NCBI GenBank assembly: GCA_963778385.1
Contig: CAVZUA010000016.1
Span: 310,001-374,000, forward strand
DNA: 64,000 bases
Reading direction: 5' to 3'
From: DATARH01 sp963778385
GTDB taxonomy: Bacteria; Pseudomonadota; Alphaproteobacteria; ATCC43930; CGMCC-115725
Numbering within the stretch: the stretch's first letter is position 1; every line of letters starts with the position of its first letter. This document shows positions 1 to 8,150 of this stretch, in pieces. Position numbers and translations under genes: made by a program. Under the pieces are notes generated by a model. The model did no database searches and was not told the origin of the DNA. It saw nothing but the letters and a program-made list of their open reading frames with translations.

Positions 1-2
1 AC

Positions 3-1124
3 CATCGGCTCAATATTTGCGGCTACCTGCATCTGGAAGACGTTGGCGGCGAGCGCTTCGTCGGGTCCGGCAACGCCGGCTCGCTCGACATGGTCGCGGC
101 GCTCGAATGGGTGCGCGACAACATCGCTGCGTTTGGCGGCGACCCGTCTTGCGTGACGATCTTCGGCGAGTCGGGCGGCGGCGGGAAGGTCAGCGCGCTC
201 TTGGCGATGCCGGCGGCGAAAGGGCTGTTCCACCGCGCGGTCATCCAGTCCGGCGCGGCGGTTCGCTTCACGACCCGCGAGCGCGCCAACGCGCTGACCG
301 ACACCGTCGTCAAACAGCTCGGCGGTGTCGACAAGCTGCAGGACGTGCCGCTCGCGGCGCTGCTCGGCGCGATCATCCCGGCCTCGAAAGCCGCCGGTCC
401 GCGCCCCTTTCCGCTTCTCGACCGCTACGATTTCGGCCCGGTGGTGGACTCCGCGACGGTGACCCAGCACCCGGCCGAGCCCTCTACCGCACCGCTCGGC
501 GACGCCATTCCGCTGATGATCGGCGGCACGGCGCGCGAGGCGAGCCTGTTCCTCGACGACGACGCGGTGTGGCACCGCACGCTCACCGAGGACCAGCTGC
601 GCGAGCGGATCGCTTCGGTCGCGGGACCGGACGCCGATGCCGCCGTCAAGCTTTACCGCGAGCTTATGCCCGGCGCGCGCGCCGGCGACCGGCTGATCGC
701 GGCGCTGACCGGCTCGAACTTCTCGGTGCGCACCTGGCTTTACGCCGAGCGCCGCGCCGCCAGAGTTGAAGGAAAACCGGGTGGCGCGCCGGTCTATCAT
801 TATTCGCTCGACTGGCCGTCACCCTTCGCCGGCGGACGGATGGGCGCGCACCACGCGATGGACCTGCCGTTTGTGTTCGACACGACTGACGTGCCGCTCT
901 CGACCAAGGGCGCCGACGGCGCGCCGGAACTCGCAGCCGCGGTGTCGGCGACCTGGGCGGCCTTCGCCCGCACCGGCAAGCCTGACAACCCGGCGATCCC
1001 CACTTGGCCGGCCTATGACACGGCCCAGCGCATGACGATGGTCTTCGACACCCGCTGCCGCGTGGTCAACGACCCCTTGCGCAAAGCGCGGCTGCTGTGG
1101 AGCCGGGTGGCGACGCGGGGTTGA
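3..1124 (+). CDS. Carboxylesterase type B, 5'-truncated by the window edge
   Basis: Serine hydrolase of the type B carboxylesterase/para-nitrobenzyl esterase family, expected to hydrolyse carboxylic esters. The frame is already open at position 3 and reads HRLNICGYL, the conserved stretch before the nucleophile, so the real start lies upstream. The nucleophile motif GESGGGG follows FGGDPSCVTIF, with the serine codon at 171-173. The catalytic-histidine motif is seen as MGAHHAMDLPFVFD near 840-880, and the usual C-terminal WAAFARTGKP/WPAYD segment precedes the stop. The 373 visible residues are about three quarters of a typical 500-residue member. It converges on the GST gene across two perfect hairpins. 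The substrate cannot be told from sequence. Confidence 0.93.
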   Translation, partial: HRLNICGYLHLEDVGGERFVGSGNAGSLDMVAALEWVRDNIAAFGGDPSCVTIFGESGGGGKVSALLAMPAAKGLFHRAVIQSGAAVRFTTRERANALTDTVVKQLGGVDKLQDVPLAALLGAIIPASKAAGPRPFPLLDRYDFGPVVDSATVTQHPAEPSTAPLGDAIPLMIGGTAREASLFLDDDAVWHRTLTEDQLRERIASVAGPDADAAVKLYRELMPGARAGDRLIAALTGSNFSVRTWLYAERRAARVEGKPGGAPVYHYSLDWPSPFAGGRMGAHHAMDLPFVFDTTDVPLSTKGADGAPELAAAVSATWAAFARTGKPDNPAIPTWPAYDTAQRMTMVFDTRCRVVNDPLRKARLLWSRVATRG

Positions 1125-1131
1125 TTGGAAC

Positions 1132-1167
1132 GCGGGCGTCCCGCCCGCCTGCGGCCGAGACGGCCGC
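1132..1167. terminator. Twin hairpins between convergent genes
   Basis: Two perfect 7-bp stems lie back to back: GCGGGCG/CGCCCGC with loop TCC (1132-1148) and GCGGCCG/CGGCCGC with loop AGA (1151-1167). There is no T-tract. The second hairpin with its following CGGTCC is repeated almost exactly at 62601-62620, again beside the 3' end of a leftward gene, so this is a dispersed hairpin that may work as a bidirectional terminator. Confidence 0.5.
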
Positions 1168-1175
1168 GGTCCAAA

Positions 1176-1898
1176 TTACCGCGCCTGGAATTGCGTCTTG
1201 CCAAAATAGACCTCGCGCTCGGCGGCGGTGATCGCGCTTTGGTCGCGACCTTCGGCGAGCACCTGGACGCCGCGCTGCACCGCCGGCCGGGCGGCAACCG
1301 CGTCGAACCAGCGCTTCACCGCGGGGAATTCGCCGAGGTCGAGATATCCGCGCTGGTCGAAACGCGGCGAGACCAGCGTCGCGGTACGCAGCCACGGGAA
1401 GGTGATGATGTCGGCCATGCTGTACTCGTCGCCGGCGAGCCACGGCGTCTCGGAGAGGCGGTTGTTCAGCACCCGGGTGAGCCGCTTCGCCTCGTTGCCG
1501 TAGCGCTCGATGGCGTAGGGGACGTGTTCGGGCGCATACGCGCCGAAATGGTTCCACTGGCCGAACATCGGCCCGACACCGCCCATCTGGAACATGATCC
1601 ATTCGAGGCATTTGTAACGGCTCGCTGGATCCTTCGGCATCAGTTTGCCGTCGGTTTTTTCCGACAGATAGATCAGGATCGCGCCGCTTTCGAATAGGGT
1701 GAACGGCTTGCCGCCCGGCCCGTCGGAATCGAGGATCGCCGGAATGCGATGATTGGGCGTGATCTTGAGGAACTCGGGCTTGAACTGGTCGCCGGCGCCG
1801 ATATCGACCGGAATCACCTTGTACTCAAGGCCCAGCTCCTCGAGTGCGATATGCACCTTGTGACCGTTTGGCGTCGGCCAAGACCAGAGTTCGAGCAT
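1176..1898 (-). CDS. Glutathione S-transferase family protein (YfcG/Nu-like)
   Basis: 240-residue cytosolic thiol-transfer protein. The N-terminal thioredoxin-like domain (1-85) has TPNGHKVHIALEELGLEY, then PEFLKITPNHRIPAI with the cis-proline, then ESGAILIYLSEKT. This pattern is typical of the YfcG/Nu group, which uses a Thr/Asn active site and acts as a disulfide-bond reductase with glutathione. The helical C-terminal domain follows (100-220, LAGDEYSMADIITFPWL). The chosen ATG at 1898 is preceded by GAGGAAGGA; an in-frame start 14 codons upstream would run into a repeat. It stands alone and leftward. The family is certain, the exact reaction inferred. Confidence 0.92.
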   Translation of the reverse strand: MLELWSWPTPNGHKVHIALEELGLEYKVIPVDIGAGDQFKPEFLKITPNHRIPAILDSDGPGGKPFTLFESGAILIYLSEKTDGKLMPKDPASRYKCLEWIMFQMGGVGPMFGQWNHFGAYAPEHVPYAIERYGNEAKRLTRVLNNRLSETPWLAGDEYSMADIITFPWLRTATLVSPRFDQRGYLDLGEFPAVKRWFDAVAARPAVQRGVQVLAEGRDQSAITAAEREVYFGKTQFQAR

Positions 1899-1919
1899 GT
1901 GGTTTCCTTCCTCAACGTT

Positions 1920-2002
1920 ATTGCGAGCGCAGCGAAGCAATCTCGTTCCGCCTTGGCCCCTCTGGCGGCGAGATTGCTTCGTCGCTCCGCTCCTCGCAAT
2001 GA
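1920..2002. repeat. Dispersed palindromic repeat
   Basis: Imperfect inverted repeat. The left arm, attgcgagcgcagcgaagca, pairs with the right arm tgcttcgtcgctccgctcct and the following cgcaat. It fills the gap between the GST and GNAT genes and looks like the 'attgcgag' palindromes common between alphaproteobacterial genes. Only one copy was noticed in this window. Confidence 0.7.
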
Positions 2003-2006
2003 CGGA

Positions 2007-2492
2007 TTATTTTTCGTCCCATTCGGCCAGGCGTTCGAGCCAGCCTTTGCCGGCGCCGTAGCGCAGCCATTCCTCGGCATGCTCAAAGCCGAGCTTTTGG
2101 TAGAAGCCGCGCGCCGGGTTCCAGTCGAGCACATGGAAATCGATGCGCGCCCAGCCGCGCTCCAGTGCAATCGCCGCCAGCCGCGCCATCAGCCGCCGCC
2201 CGACGCCACGGCCGCGTGCCGCCTCGCGCACGACGATGTCTTCGAGGAACAAGGTCGGCGTGCCGAGCCAGGTCGAAAAGCGCGTGTGGAACAGCGCCAT
2301 GCCGGCCGGCTCGCCGTCGAGCTCGGCGATGAGTGCCTCGAACGCCGGGTTGCGGCCGAAGCCGTATTCGTGCAGCTGCGCCTCGGTCGCGACCACCGCC
2401 TCGGGCGCCTTTTCGTAGAGCGCCAGCTCGCGGATAAAATCGAGGATCAGCCCGCAGTCGGCGGCGGTCGCGGGCCGGATCGAGACGTTCAT
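2007..2492 (-). CDS. GNAT family N-acetyltransferase (diamine/SSAT-like)
   Basis: 161-residue acetyl-CoA-dependent acetyltransferase. Motif A, ARGRGVGRRLM (about 92-102), binds the pyrophosphate of acetyl-CoA. The preceding strand TLFLEDIVVRE and the later DWNPARGFYQKLGF resemble eukaryote-like spermidine/diamine N-acetyltransferases. The full length of a single GNAT domain is present. Its ATG overlaps the TGA of the racemase-like gene by four bases (2489-2492), so the two are probably translationally coupled. The small-amine substrate is inferred from resemblance only. Confidence 0.9.
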   Translation of the reverse strand: MNVSIRPATAADCGLILDFIRELALYEKAPEAVVATEAQLHEYGFGRNPAFEALIAELDGEPAGMALFHTRFSTWLGTPTLFLEDIVVREAARGRGVGRRLMARLAAIALERGWARIDFHVLDWNPARGFYQKLGFEHAEEWLRYGAGKGWLERLAEWDEK

Positions 2493-3259
2493 CGCTCGCG
2501 CCAGGCGCGCACGCCGCTGCCCGGCGGGCCGAAATCACGTGGCGCGAGGCCGGCGTAGAACCAGGTCACAAAGCTGTAGATGCTGTAGACCGGCAGCAGC
2601 AGATGGTCGCTGAGCGCCCGCGCATAGGGCGTCATGTTGGTGCATTCGAGCACGATGGCGCCGGTATCGGGGTGCGCCGCAATCAACGCTTCACCGGCAT
2701 CGAGGATGTCGCGCTCGGCGAGCGCCGCATCGAGCGTGTGCTTCTCGTCGAGCATCACCTTGGTGAATTCGCGGCCGTTCTCGGTGCCGACGACCGGGGT
2801 CGCCGGGTCGGCGCCGGCGGCGATGAAATGCTCGGGTGTCAGGCTCGCAGCACTGACAGTTAGCACCCCGACGCGCTTGCCGGGCGGCAGGATGCGCTCA
2901 ACAAATGGAATCTGCATCAGGCTCGACGTCGCCACTGGCACGCCGACATGGGCCGCCAGCTCACGCTGATAGAGCGACAAGAACCCGCAAGTGGTGGTGA
3001 TGCCGTCGGCGCCGAGATGGACGAGCTCTGCCGCGGCGTCCAGGAACGCATTGATGAGCCCTTGCGATTTGTGCCGGACGACCCGGTCCGGCGTCGCCCC
3101 TGGCACCACCCTGTAGAGCACCGGAAACGGCCAGGTATGGCCGTTGCCCATATCGCCGGGGATGCGCGGAAAGCTCGTCTCCAGCATCAAGATGCCGACA
3201 CGCGCGCCGTAAAGCCGTTTCCCGCCATGGGCGATGCGTGAGATGTCGGGGGTGCTCAT
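2489..3259 (-). CDS. Asp/Glu racemase superfamily protein
   Basis: 256-residue member of the aspartate/glutamate/hydantoin racemase and arylmalonate decarboxylase superfamily. The two expected cysteines are present: Cys91 in ITTTCGFL and Cys206 in VLECTNM, one from each half of the pseudo-symmetric fold. Such enzymes use the Cys pair for proton abstraction and return at an alpha carbon. It lacks features that would fix the substrate. It is the first gene of a two-gene unit with the GNAT gene, overlapping it by ATGA. Confidence 0.85.
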   Translation of the reverse strand: MSTPDISRIAHGGKRLYGARVGILMLETSFPRIPGDMGNGHTWPFPVLYRVVPGATPDRVVRHKSQGLINAFLDAAAELVHLGADGITTTCGFLSLYQRELAAHVGVPVATSSLMQIPFVERILPPGKRVGVLTVSAASLTPEHFIAAGADPATPVVGTENGREFTKVMLDEKHTLDAALAERDILDAGEALIAAHPDTGAIVLECTNMTPYARALSDHLLLPVYSIYSFVTWFYAGLAPRDFGPPGSGVRAWRER

Positions 3260-3317
3260 TGCGCCAGCTTACCTACCCCGCTGGACGCGAACAACGGCTC
3301 CTTCCGGGGCAGGCGGG

Positions 3318-3554
3318 CTAGGGCAGGCAGGCGATCGCGCAAGCCGCGGCGACCGCCTCGCTCGCGCCCGGCAGGCTCAGCAGAAAGAGCGATAGCGCCA
3401 ATCCCGCGAGCGGAAGAAACAGCACATCGACAATTCCGGTTTCGTCTTGATCGCCGGCGAAGCGCCGCCAGGCGCGATAGAACCGCGCCGCCGGGTGCCG
3501 CGAATAGGCAACCCGCGCAACCCGAGAGAGATGCTCAACGGTTCCTAGGCTCAT
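3318..3554 (-). CDS. Small hypothetical membrane protein
   Basis: 78 residues from an ATG preceded by GGAGAG; a longer in-frame start exists but has no better ribosome site. The N-terminal half is basic and polar (VAYSRHPAARFYRAWRRF). The C-terminal half carries one or two hydrophobic stretches (VLFLPLAGLALSLFLLSLPG and AVAAACAIACLP). No family recognised. It is likely real because of the start context and the amphipathic layout. Confidence 0.55.
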   Translation of the reverse strand: MSLGTVEHLSRVARVAYSRHPAARFYRAWRRFAGDQDETGIVDVLFLPLAGLALSLFLLSLPGASEAVAAACAIACLP

Positions 3555-3688
3555 TCTGCTCTCCGACCCCGTCGACGTAACACGGTGGAGATACGAGCGA
3601 GCCGCGATAACGGATGTGACGGCGCTCACAGAGCGTCAAAAAAATTCGCTCCCCAGCCGCTCGGCCAGGGAGCGAGGAACCTCGGCGG

Positions 3689-5002
3689 TTACTCGGCAGC
3701 CTGTGCGGCGAGCTCGCGCTCGCGTGCCACCCGCCGGTCGTTGGGCAGCGCGAACAGGGTGACCAGCGCAGACATCAGCGCAAACCCAGCCAACACATAC
3801 AGCCCGGCGGCGAAGCTGCCTGTCGCGTCCTTCGCCCAGCCGACGACAAACGGCGTGATCGTGCCGGCGAGATTGCCGACCGCGTTGATCCAGGCGATAC
3901 CCGCCGCCGCGGCGGTGCCGGTCAGGAACAGCGACGGCATCGGCCAGAACGACGGCTTCATGCCGTAAAAGCCGATCGTCGCGATCGACAGGCCGACGAG
4001 CGAGACCCACGTACCCAGCGCGTAACCCGCCAGCGCCAAACCGCTCACCGCGATCAGGCAGGCGAAGAAGCAGTTCCAGCGCCGCTCGCGGGTGCGGTCG
4101 GTGATGTAGCCGAGCACCACCATGCCGATCGTGCCGGCGATATAGGGTATCGACGCGACATACCCGGTCATCAGGTTCGACAGGCCGAGTTCCTTGACGA
4201 TCTGCGCGAGGAACATCACCAGCCCGACGCTCGCCGCGGCGATGCCGAAGTAGATCGCCGACAGTGCCAGGACGCGCGGGTTGTAGAACAACTCCCACAG
4301 GCTGTAGGTGCGCACCAACTCGACGGCACGGCGCTCACGCGCCAGCTCGCCGCTGAGCCAGGCCTTTTCGTCCGGCGCCAACCAGCCGGCCTGCTCCGGC
4401 CGATCGGTCAGGTACAGCAGCACGACGACCCCGAGGATCACCGCCGGCAGCGCCTCGCATAGATACATCCACTTCCAGCCGGCGAGGCCAAGGAAACCGC
4501 TCAGCTCCAGCAGCGTCGTCGAGACCGGGGCGCCGATCGCGATCGAGATCGGGATCGCGGTCATGAAACCAGCGATGATGCGGCCGCGATGGACCGACGG
4601 AAACCAGTAGGTGAAGAACAGGATCATGCCGGGGAAGAAGCCGGCCTCGGCGAGCCCCAGCAGGAAGCGGACGAGATAAAAGCTCCATGGCCCGACCACA
4701 AAAGCAGTCGCGCCCGAGGCAAGGCCCCAGGTGATCATGATCCGCGCGATCCATAGCCGCGCTCCGACCTTGTCGAGGATCACGTTGCTCGGCACTTCGA
4801 GAATGAAATAGCCGATGAAAAACGCCGTCCCGGCGCCGAGGCCGAACGCGGCCTGGGTGAGGCCGAGATCGCCGCGCATGGTCAACGCCGCAAACCCGAC
4901 ATTGACCCGGTCGATATAGCAGATCAGGTACAACAGGCCGGTAAAGGGCAGGATGCGCCAATACACTTTGCGCATCGTGCGTTGCTCGATCGTCGGCTCC
5001 AT
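3689..5002 (-). CDS. MFS transporter, ACS (anion:cation symporter) family
   Basis: 437-residue inner-membrane carrier with about 12 membrane segments. The N-terminus RKVYWRILPF...LLYLICYIDRVNVGFAAL is the signature of the anion:cation symporter family, which imports organic anions such as phthalate, tartrate, glucarate or 4-hydroxyphenylacetate with protons. The ATG at 5002 follows GGAGGAAGCGTA, a strong ribosome site; an upstream in-frame start would be encoded by repeat sequence and is rejected. It lies just downstream of an amidohydrolase gene in the same direction, with a repeat between them, so a shared catabolic role is possible. The substrate is unknown. Confidence 0.9.
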   Translation of the reverse strand: MEPTIEQRTMRKVYWRILPFTGLLYLICYIDRVNVGFAALTMRGDLGLTQAAFGLGAGTAFFIGYFILEVPSNVILDKVGARLWIARIMITWGLASGATAFVVGPWSFYLVRFLLGLAEAGFFPGMILFFTYWFPSVHRGRIIAGFMTAIPISIAIGAPVSTTLLELSGFLGLAGWKWMYLCEALPAVILGVVVLLYLTDRPEQAGWLAPDEKAWLSGELARERRAVELVRTYSLWELFYNPRVLALSAIYFGIAAASVGLVMFLAQIVKELGLSNLMTGYVASIPYIAGTIGMVVLGYITDRTRERRWNCFFACLIAVSGLALAGYALGTWVSLVGLSIATIGFYGMKPSFWPMPSLFLTGTAAAAGIAWINAVGNLAGTITPFVVGWAKDATGSFAAGLYVLAGFALMSALVTLFALPNDRRVARERELAAQAAE

Positions 5003-5116
5003 TACGCTTCCTCCAAGACACGACTTACCGCCGCGGCTCGCGCCACGGTGTTTTGCCTCGCCAGAGATGAAGCCCTCGGGATCGTCTTTCGACCGGTCCA
5101 CGATATTCTCATCACC

Positions 5117-5201
5117 GTGGCCGGGCTTGACCCGGCCATCCACGCCTTTTCGTTAGCCGGTGCCTGAAGACGTGGACCCCCGGTCAAGCCCGGGGGAGGC
5201 G
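5117..5201. repeat. Family B hairpin repeat (CCGGGCTTGACCCGG)
   Basis: Begins gtggccgggcttgacccgg and returns as cgtggacccccggtcaagcc. Related copies are at 30266-30355, 58386-58463 and 60401-60492. All lie between genes and can fold into a long cruciform. Confidence 0.8.
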
Positions 5202-5269
5202 AACAACTCTTTAATTTGCGCGTCGAAACGGCGCCGAGCGGTATTCCGCCCGGCGCCGATCACTTTGCC

Positions 5270-6418
5270 CTAATTCGTCAGCCCGTAGAACTTGGCAGCG
5301 TTGCCGCATGTCATGGCGAACTTGACGTCGGCCGGCAAGTGGCTGAACTGGTCGTCGATATACTTCACCAATTCCGGCCAGACGCCATCGGGATGCGGGA
5401 AGTCCGAGCCCCACATCAGGGTCTCGACGCCCATATCCTCGATCAGCTTGGTGCCGATGCGGTCGTACTGAAAGGTCGCCCGGCACTGGTTGCGCCAGTA
5501 TTCGCTCGGCATCTTCTTCAGTTTCAGGTCCTGGTACTGGTCCTTGTACTCGAAGTCCATGCGATCGATGACGTAGGGGATCCAGCCGATGCCGCTTTCG
5601 CCGAACACGACGCGGATGTTCGGGAAACGCTCGAAGAGCGCCGCGCCCATCAGATCGGTCAGGATCGTCGCCAGCGTCATCTGGAAGCGGACGAGCCCGC
5701 TGTAGGTCATACGGCGGGAGATCTCGGGCTCTAGCGTCTTGCGCAGCTCGGGGTCGGTCGCCGGGAAGGTGTGGAAATGCAGCGGCAACTGCGTCTCGTT
5801 GACCGCTTCCCATAGCGGATCCCACATCGGGTGCCACATCGGCGTCATGTGCCACGAGCAGGACAGCTCGACGCCCTTCATCCCCATCTTGGCGACACGC
5901 CGGACTTCGCGCGCGGCGCCCTCGATATTGTTGTAGGGCAGGCAGGCGAGGCCGATCATGCGGTCGGGGTAGTAGCTGGTGAAATTGTGCATGAAGTCGT
6001 TGTAGATGCGCAGCATCTCGTCGGCGGCTTCGGGATCCTGCATCTTGGCGCAGGCCGCGAGGATGCCGTAGATGACCTCAGCATCGACGCCGTCGCGGTC
6101 CAAATCCTTGACGCGCAGATGCGGGTCGCCGGGGCGGCGCATGCCCTTCTCGAAATAGTCGCGGTAGAGCCCAGCCTCGGCCATCTTGTCGGCGCGCAGC
6201 TGCTTGCCGGGGACATGCGGCGTCCCGGTGGCCCCGACCCCGCCCGGCATGCCGTAATTGGCGCCGAGCTTGTCGGTCCAGACTTCCGTGCCGTCCGCCT
6301 GTTTTTCGACGTATGGCATGAGGTCTCTCAACTTGCTCGACGCGTTTGACGTGAACAGGTCGGGCGGCAGCCAGAGCATGTCGAGATGGCAATCGGCCGA
6401 AATTCGCTTGTACTGCAT
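5270..6418 (-). CDS. Amidohydrolase-2 family metal-dependent hydrolase (ACMSD-like TIM barrel)
   Basis: 382-residue TIM-barrel hydrolase or decarboxylase related to aminocarboxymuconate-semialdehyde decarboxylase. The start MQYKRISADCHLD gives the first-strand metal site in the D-x-H form. HFHTFPATDPE, GESGIGWIPYVIDRMD and MWGSDFPHPDGVWP provide the later histidine and the conserved aspartate near the C-terminus. The ATG at 6418 is preceded by AGGGAG. These enzymes usually act on ring-cleavage products or acyl derivatives in aromatic degradation. The neighbouring PaaG-like isomerase and organic-anion carrier on the same strand fit a catabolic setting, but the substrate is not determined. Confidence 0.88.
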   Translation of the reverse strand: MQYKRISADCHLDMLWLPPDLFTSNASSKLRDLMPYVEKQADGTEVWTDKLGANYGMPGGVGATGTPHVPGKQLRADKMAEAGLYRDYFEKGMRRPGDPHLRVKDLDRDGVDAEVIYGILAACAKMQDPEAADEMLRIYNDFMHNFTSYYPDRMIGLACLPYNNIEGAAREVRRVAKMGMKGVELSCSWHMTPMWHPMWDPLWEAVNETQLPLHFHTFPATDPELRKTLEPEISRRMTYSGLVRFQMTLATILTDLMGAALFERFPNIRVVFGESGIGWIPYVIDRMDFEYKDQYQDLKLKKMPSEYWRNQCRATFQYDRIGTKLIEDMGVETLMWGSDFPHPDGVWPELVKYIDDQFSHLPADVKFAMTCGNAAKFYGLTN

Positions 6419-6547
6419 CTGCTCGAACTCCCTGCGGCGGATCGATAAAATGGCGGATAATAAGCTACCGACAGCTTCGGCCACTGTATCGCAGGTTTTC
6501 CGCGATGTCCCACCGCGAAAGCCCACGTTTTTGCCGGGTGGGCATGC

Positions 6548-6600
6548 GGCGACTGGAAAAGCACACCCCCGGTCCCCGGCAAGCGGGGAGGGTCGGGTGA
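6548..6600. repeat. Partial family C repeat
   Basis: cacccccggtccccggcaag followed by cggggagggtcgggtgaggg: a degenerate member of the GGGGGAGGG family, between the amidohydrolase and the enoyl-CoA isomerase. Confidence 0.55.
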
Positions 6601-6603
6601 GGG

Positions 6604-7383
6604 CTATCGCCTCCCGGTAAAGACTGGCGGCCGCTTTTCGAGGAACGCGCGCACCCCTTCGGCATAATCCGGGGTTCGCGCGGCCTCGCTCTGCAGCTCG
6701 CGTTCGAGGTCGAGCTGCGCGTCGAGCGTGTTGGTCTCGGCGGCGTCAAGCGCCCGCTTGGTCAGCGCGATGCCGATCGTCGCCTGCGCCGCGAGCCGCG
6801 CCGCGAGTTTCTGTGCCTCCGACATCAGCCTGCCGTCGTCGACCGCCTGCCAGATGAGCCCCCACTCCGCCGCACGCGCCGCGGGCAATGGCTCGGCGAG
6901 GATCGCCAATGCCCGCGCCCGCGCCGCGCCGACCAGCCGCGGCAGCGCCCAAGAGCCGCCGACATCCGGGATCAGCCCGATCTTGGCGAAGGCCTGGATA
7001 AAGCTCGCCGACTTCGCCGCCAGCACGATGTCGCAAGCGAGCGCCAGATTGGCGCCGGCCCCGGCGGCAACGCCGTTGACCGCGCCGACCACCGGCATCG
7101 GCAGCGCCCGCAGCTTGCGGATGACCGCATTATAGCCGTCGAGCAGCGGCCCGAGATTCGGCGGCCCGGCGTCGGTCGGCATGACCTCGGTCAGGTCCTG
7201 CCCGGCGCAAAACCCGCGCCCCGCGCCGGTCAGCAGGATCGCCCGGCACCCCGGATCGCGCTCCGCCTCCCCCAGCGCCGCGAGCAGCGCCTCCCCTACC
7301 GCCGCGGTCAGCGCATTGAGCCGATCCGGCCGGTTCAGCGTGATCTGCCAATAGTCGGCCAGCTTCTCGACGAGAATGGTCAT
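6604..7383 (-). CDS. Enoyl-CoA hydratase/isomerase, PaaG-like
   Basis: 259-residue crotonase-fold protein acting on acyl-CoA thioesters. GAGRGFCAGQDL (54-64) and LIPDVGGSWALPRLVG match the PaaG branch (epoxyphenylacetyl-CoA isomerase) more closely than short-chain enoyl-CoA hydratases. The C-terminal EGVRAFLEKRPPVFTGR is also typical of that branch. The ATG at 7383 is preceded by GGGGGTTAAG. No other paa genes are in the window, so a role in phenylacetate degradation is only suggested. It is the first gene of a leftward run with the amidohydrolase. Confidence 0.88.
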   Translation of the reverse strand: MTILVEKLADYWQITLNRPDRLNALTAAVGEALLAALGEAERDPGCRAILLTGAGRGFCAGQDLTEVMPTDAGPPNLGPLLDGYNAVIRKLRALPMPVVGAVNGVAAGAGANLALACDIVLAAKSASFIQAFAKIGLIPDVGGSWALPRLVGAARARALAILAEPLPAARAAEWGLIWQAVDDGRLMSEAQKLAARLAAQATIGIALTKRALDAAETNTLDAQLDLERELQSEAARTPDYAEGVRAFLEKRPPVFTGRR

Positions 7384-7408
7384 CGAGCTTAACCCCCTTT
7401 CCATGTAG

Positions 7409-7440
7409 CTTCCCGGCCAAAGCCGGGACCCATTCTTCAG
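7409..7440. repeat. Family D repeat fragment
   Basis: cttcccggccaaagccggga followed by cccattcttcag. This is half of the repeat seen in longer form at 9962-10052, 27526-27598 and 50466-50540. Confidence 0.6.
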
Positions 7441-7459
7441 CTTCTCGGACGTGAACAGA

Positions 7460-7682
7460 TCAGGCCGACAAAGTCGGGTAAAGATCGACCTATTGCGGAT
7501 TGTCTTTTTCGATCAGCTCGATCTTCCAAGCTCGCTCCCATTCCTTGATCTGCCTCTCGCGCCGGGCGGCGGCAGTCAGTGAACTCGTGAATCTCATACC
7601 AAACGAGCCGGCCCACGCCGTATTTGGCAGTGAAGCCGGGAACCGCCTTGATCTTCTGCTCCCACACGCGGTCAGTTAGAGG
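7460..7682 (-). pseudogene. GIY-YIG nuclease remnant (YhbQ/UPF0213-like)
   Basis: The leftward strand encodes VWEQKIKAVPGFTAKYGVGR then LVWYEIHEFTD, the middle of a small GIY-YIG nuclease. In another frame it continues RERQIKEWERAWKIELIEKD then NPQ-stop-VDLYPTL, the normal C-terminus. So there is one frameshift, and a TAG where tryptophan is normally found. The N-terminal GIY-YIG catalytic part is missing and the remnant ends abruptly at the start of the integrase remnant. It is not functional. Confidence 0.8.
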
Positions 7683-7684
7683 AT

Positions 7685-8032
7685 GCTCACGGAAAGGGGC
7701 TTGTGGCGAAGCTGCCACGTGAAGCGATCTACAAGTTGCGTGACGAGCACAAGGAGACGCCCTCGAAGGCCAACATGTTCCTCCAGGTCATCAGCATCAT
7801 TCTCAATTTCGCCGAAGATCGGCCCTTGGAGTCCCGTCTCCCGATGGGTTGGCGAAGCCCGGCGCGAAGAATCAAGAGGCTCAAGACGCGCGATGGGCAT
7901 CGGCCGTGGGAGGAGTACGAGGCTTTCCAGCGGGTCTGGAAAATCGGAACCCTGGAGCGCACTATCTTCGATCGATTGTGCGTCATCGCTACTACGGAAA
8001 TTAAGCGCTGTAAACTCGTCAAGTGGTTCAGG
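7685..8032 (+). pseudogene. Tyrosine-recombinase (phage integrase) fragment
   Basis: The rightward frame reads GLVAKLPREAIYKLRDEH, then SKANMFLQVISIILNFAEDR, PARRIKRLKTRDGHRPWEEY and IGTLERTIFD. This resembles the core-binding domain and the start of the catalytic domain of alphaproteobacterial phage integrases. Similarity stops near residue 110 and the catalytic R-H-R-Y block is absent. The frame stays open to 8212 but the later residues look unrelated and run into the next gene. Likely the scar of a lost mobile element. Confidence 0.65.
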
Positions 8033-8150
8033 CCGGCGATGCTATATGCCTCACGCCGGAACACATGCGTGTGCTGTTCATGGCATTTAGAATATTTTAC
8101 AATGATCTTTTTGCCGAAAAATTTTCTCTTCAAGTATTCACCATTATTAG
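8033..8150. other. AT-rich gene-free gap
   Basis: About 120 bases with clearly lower GC than the surroundings (for example agaatattttacaatgatct). No gene or repeat recognised. Probably foreign DNA left with the integrase remnant. Confidence 0.4.
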
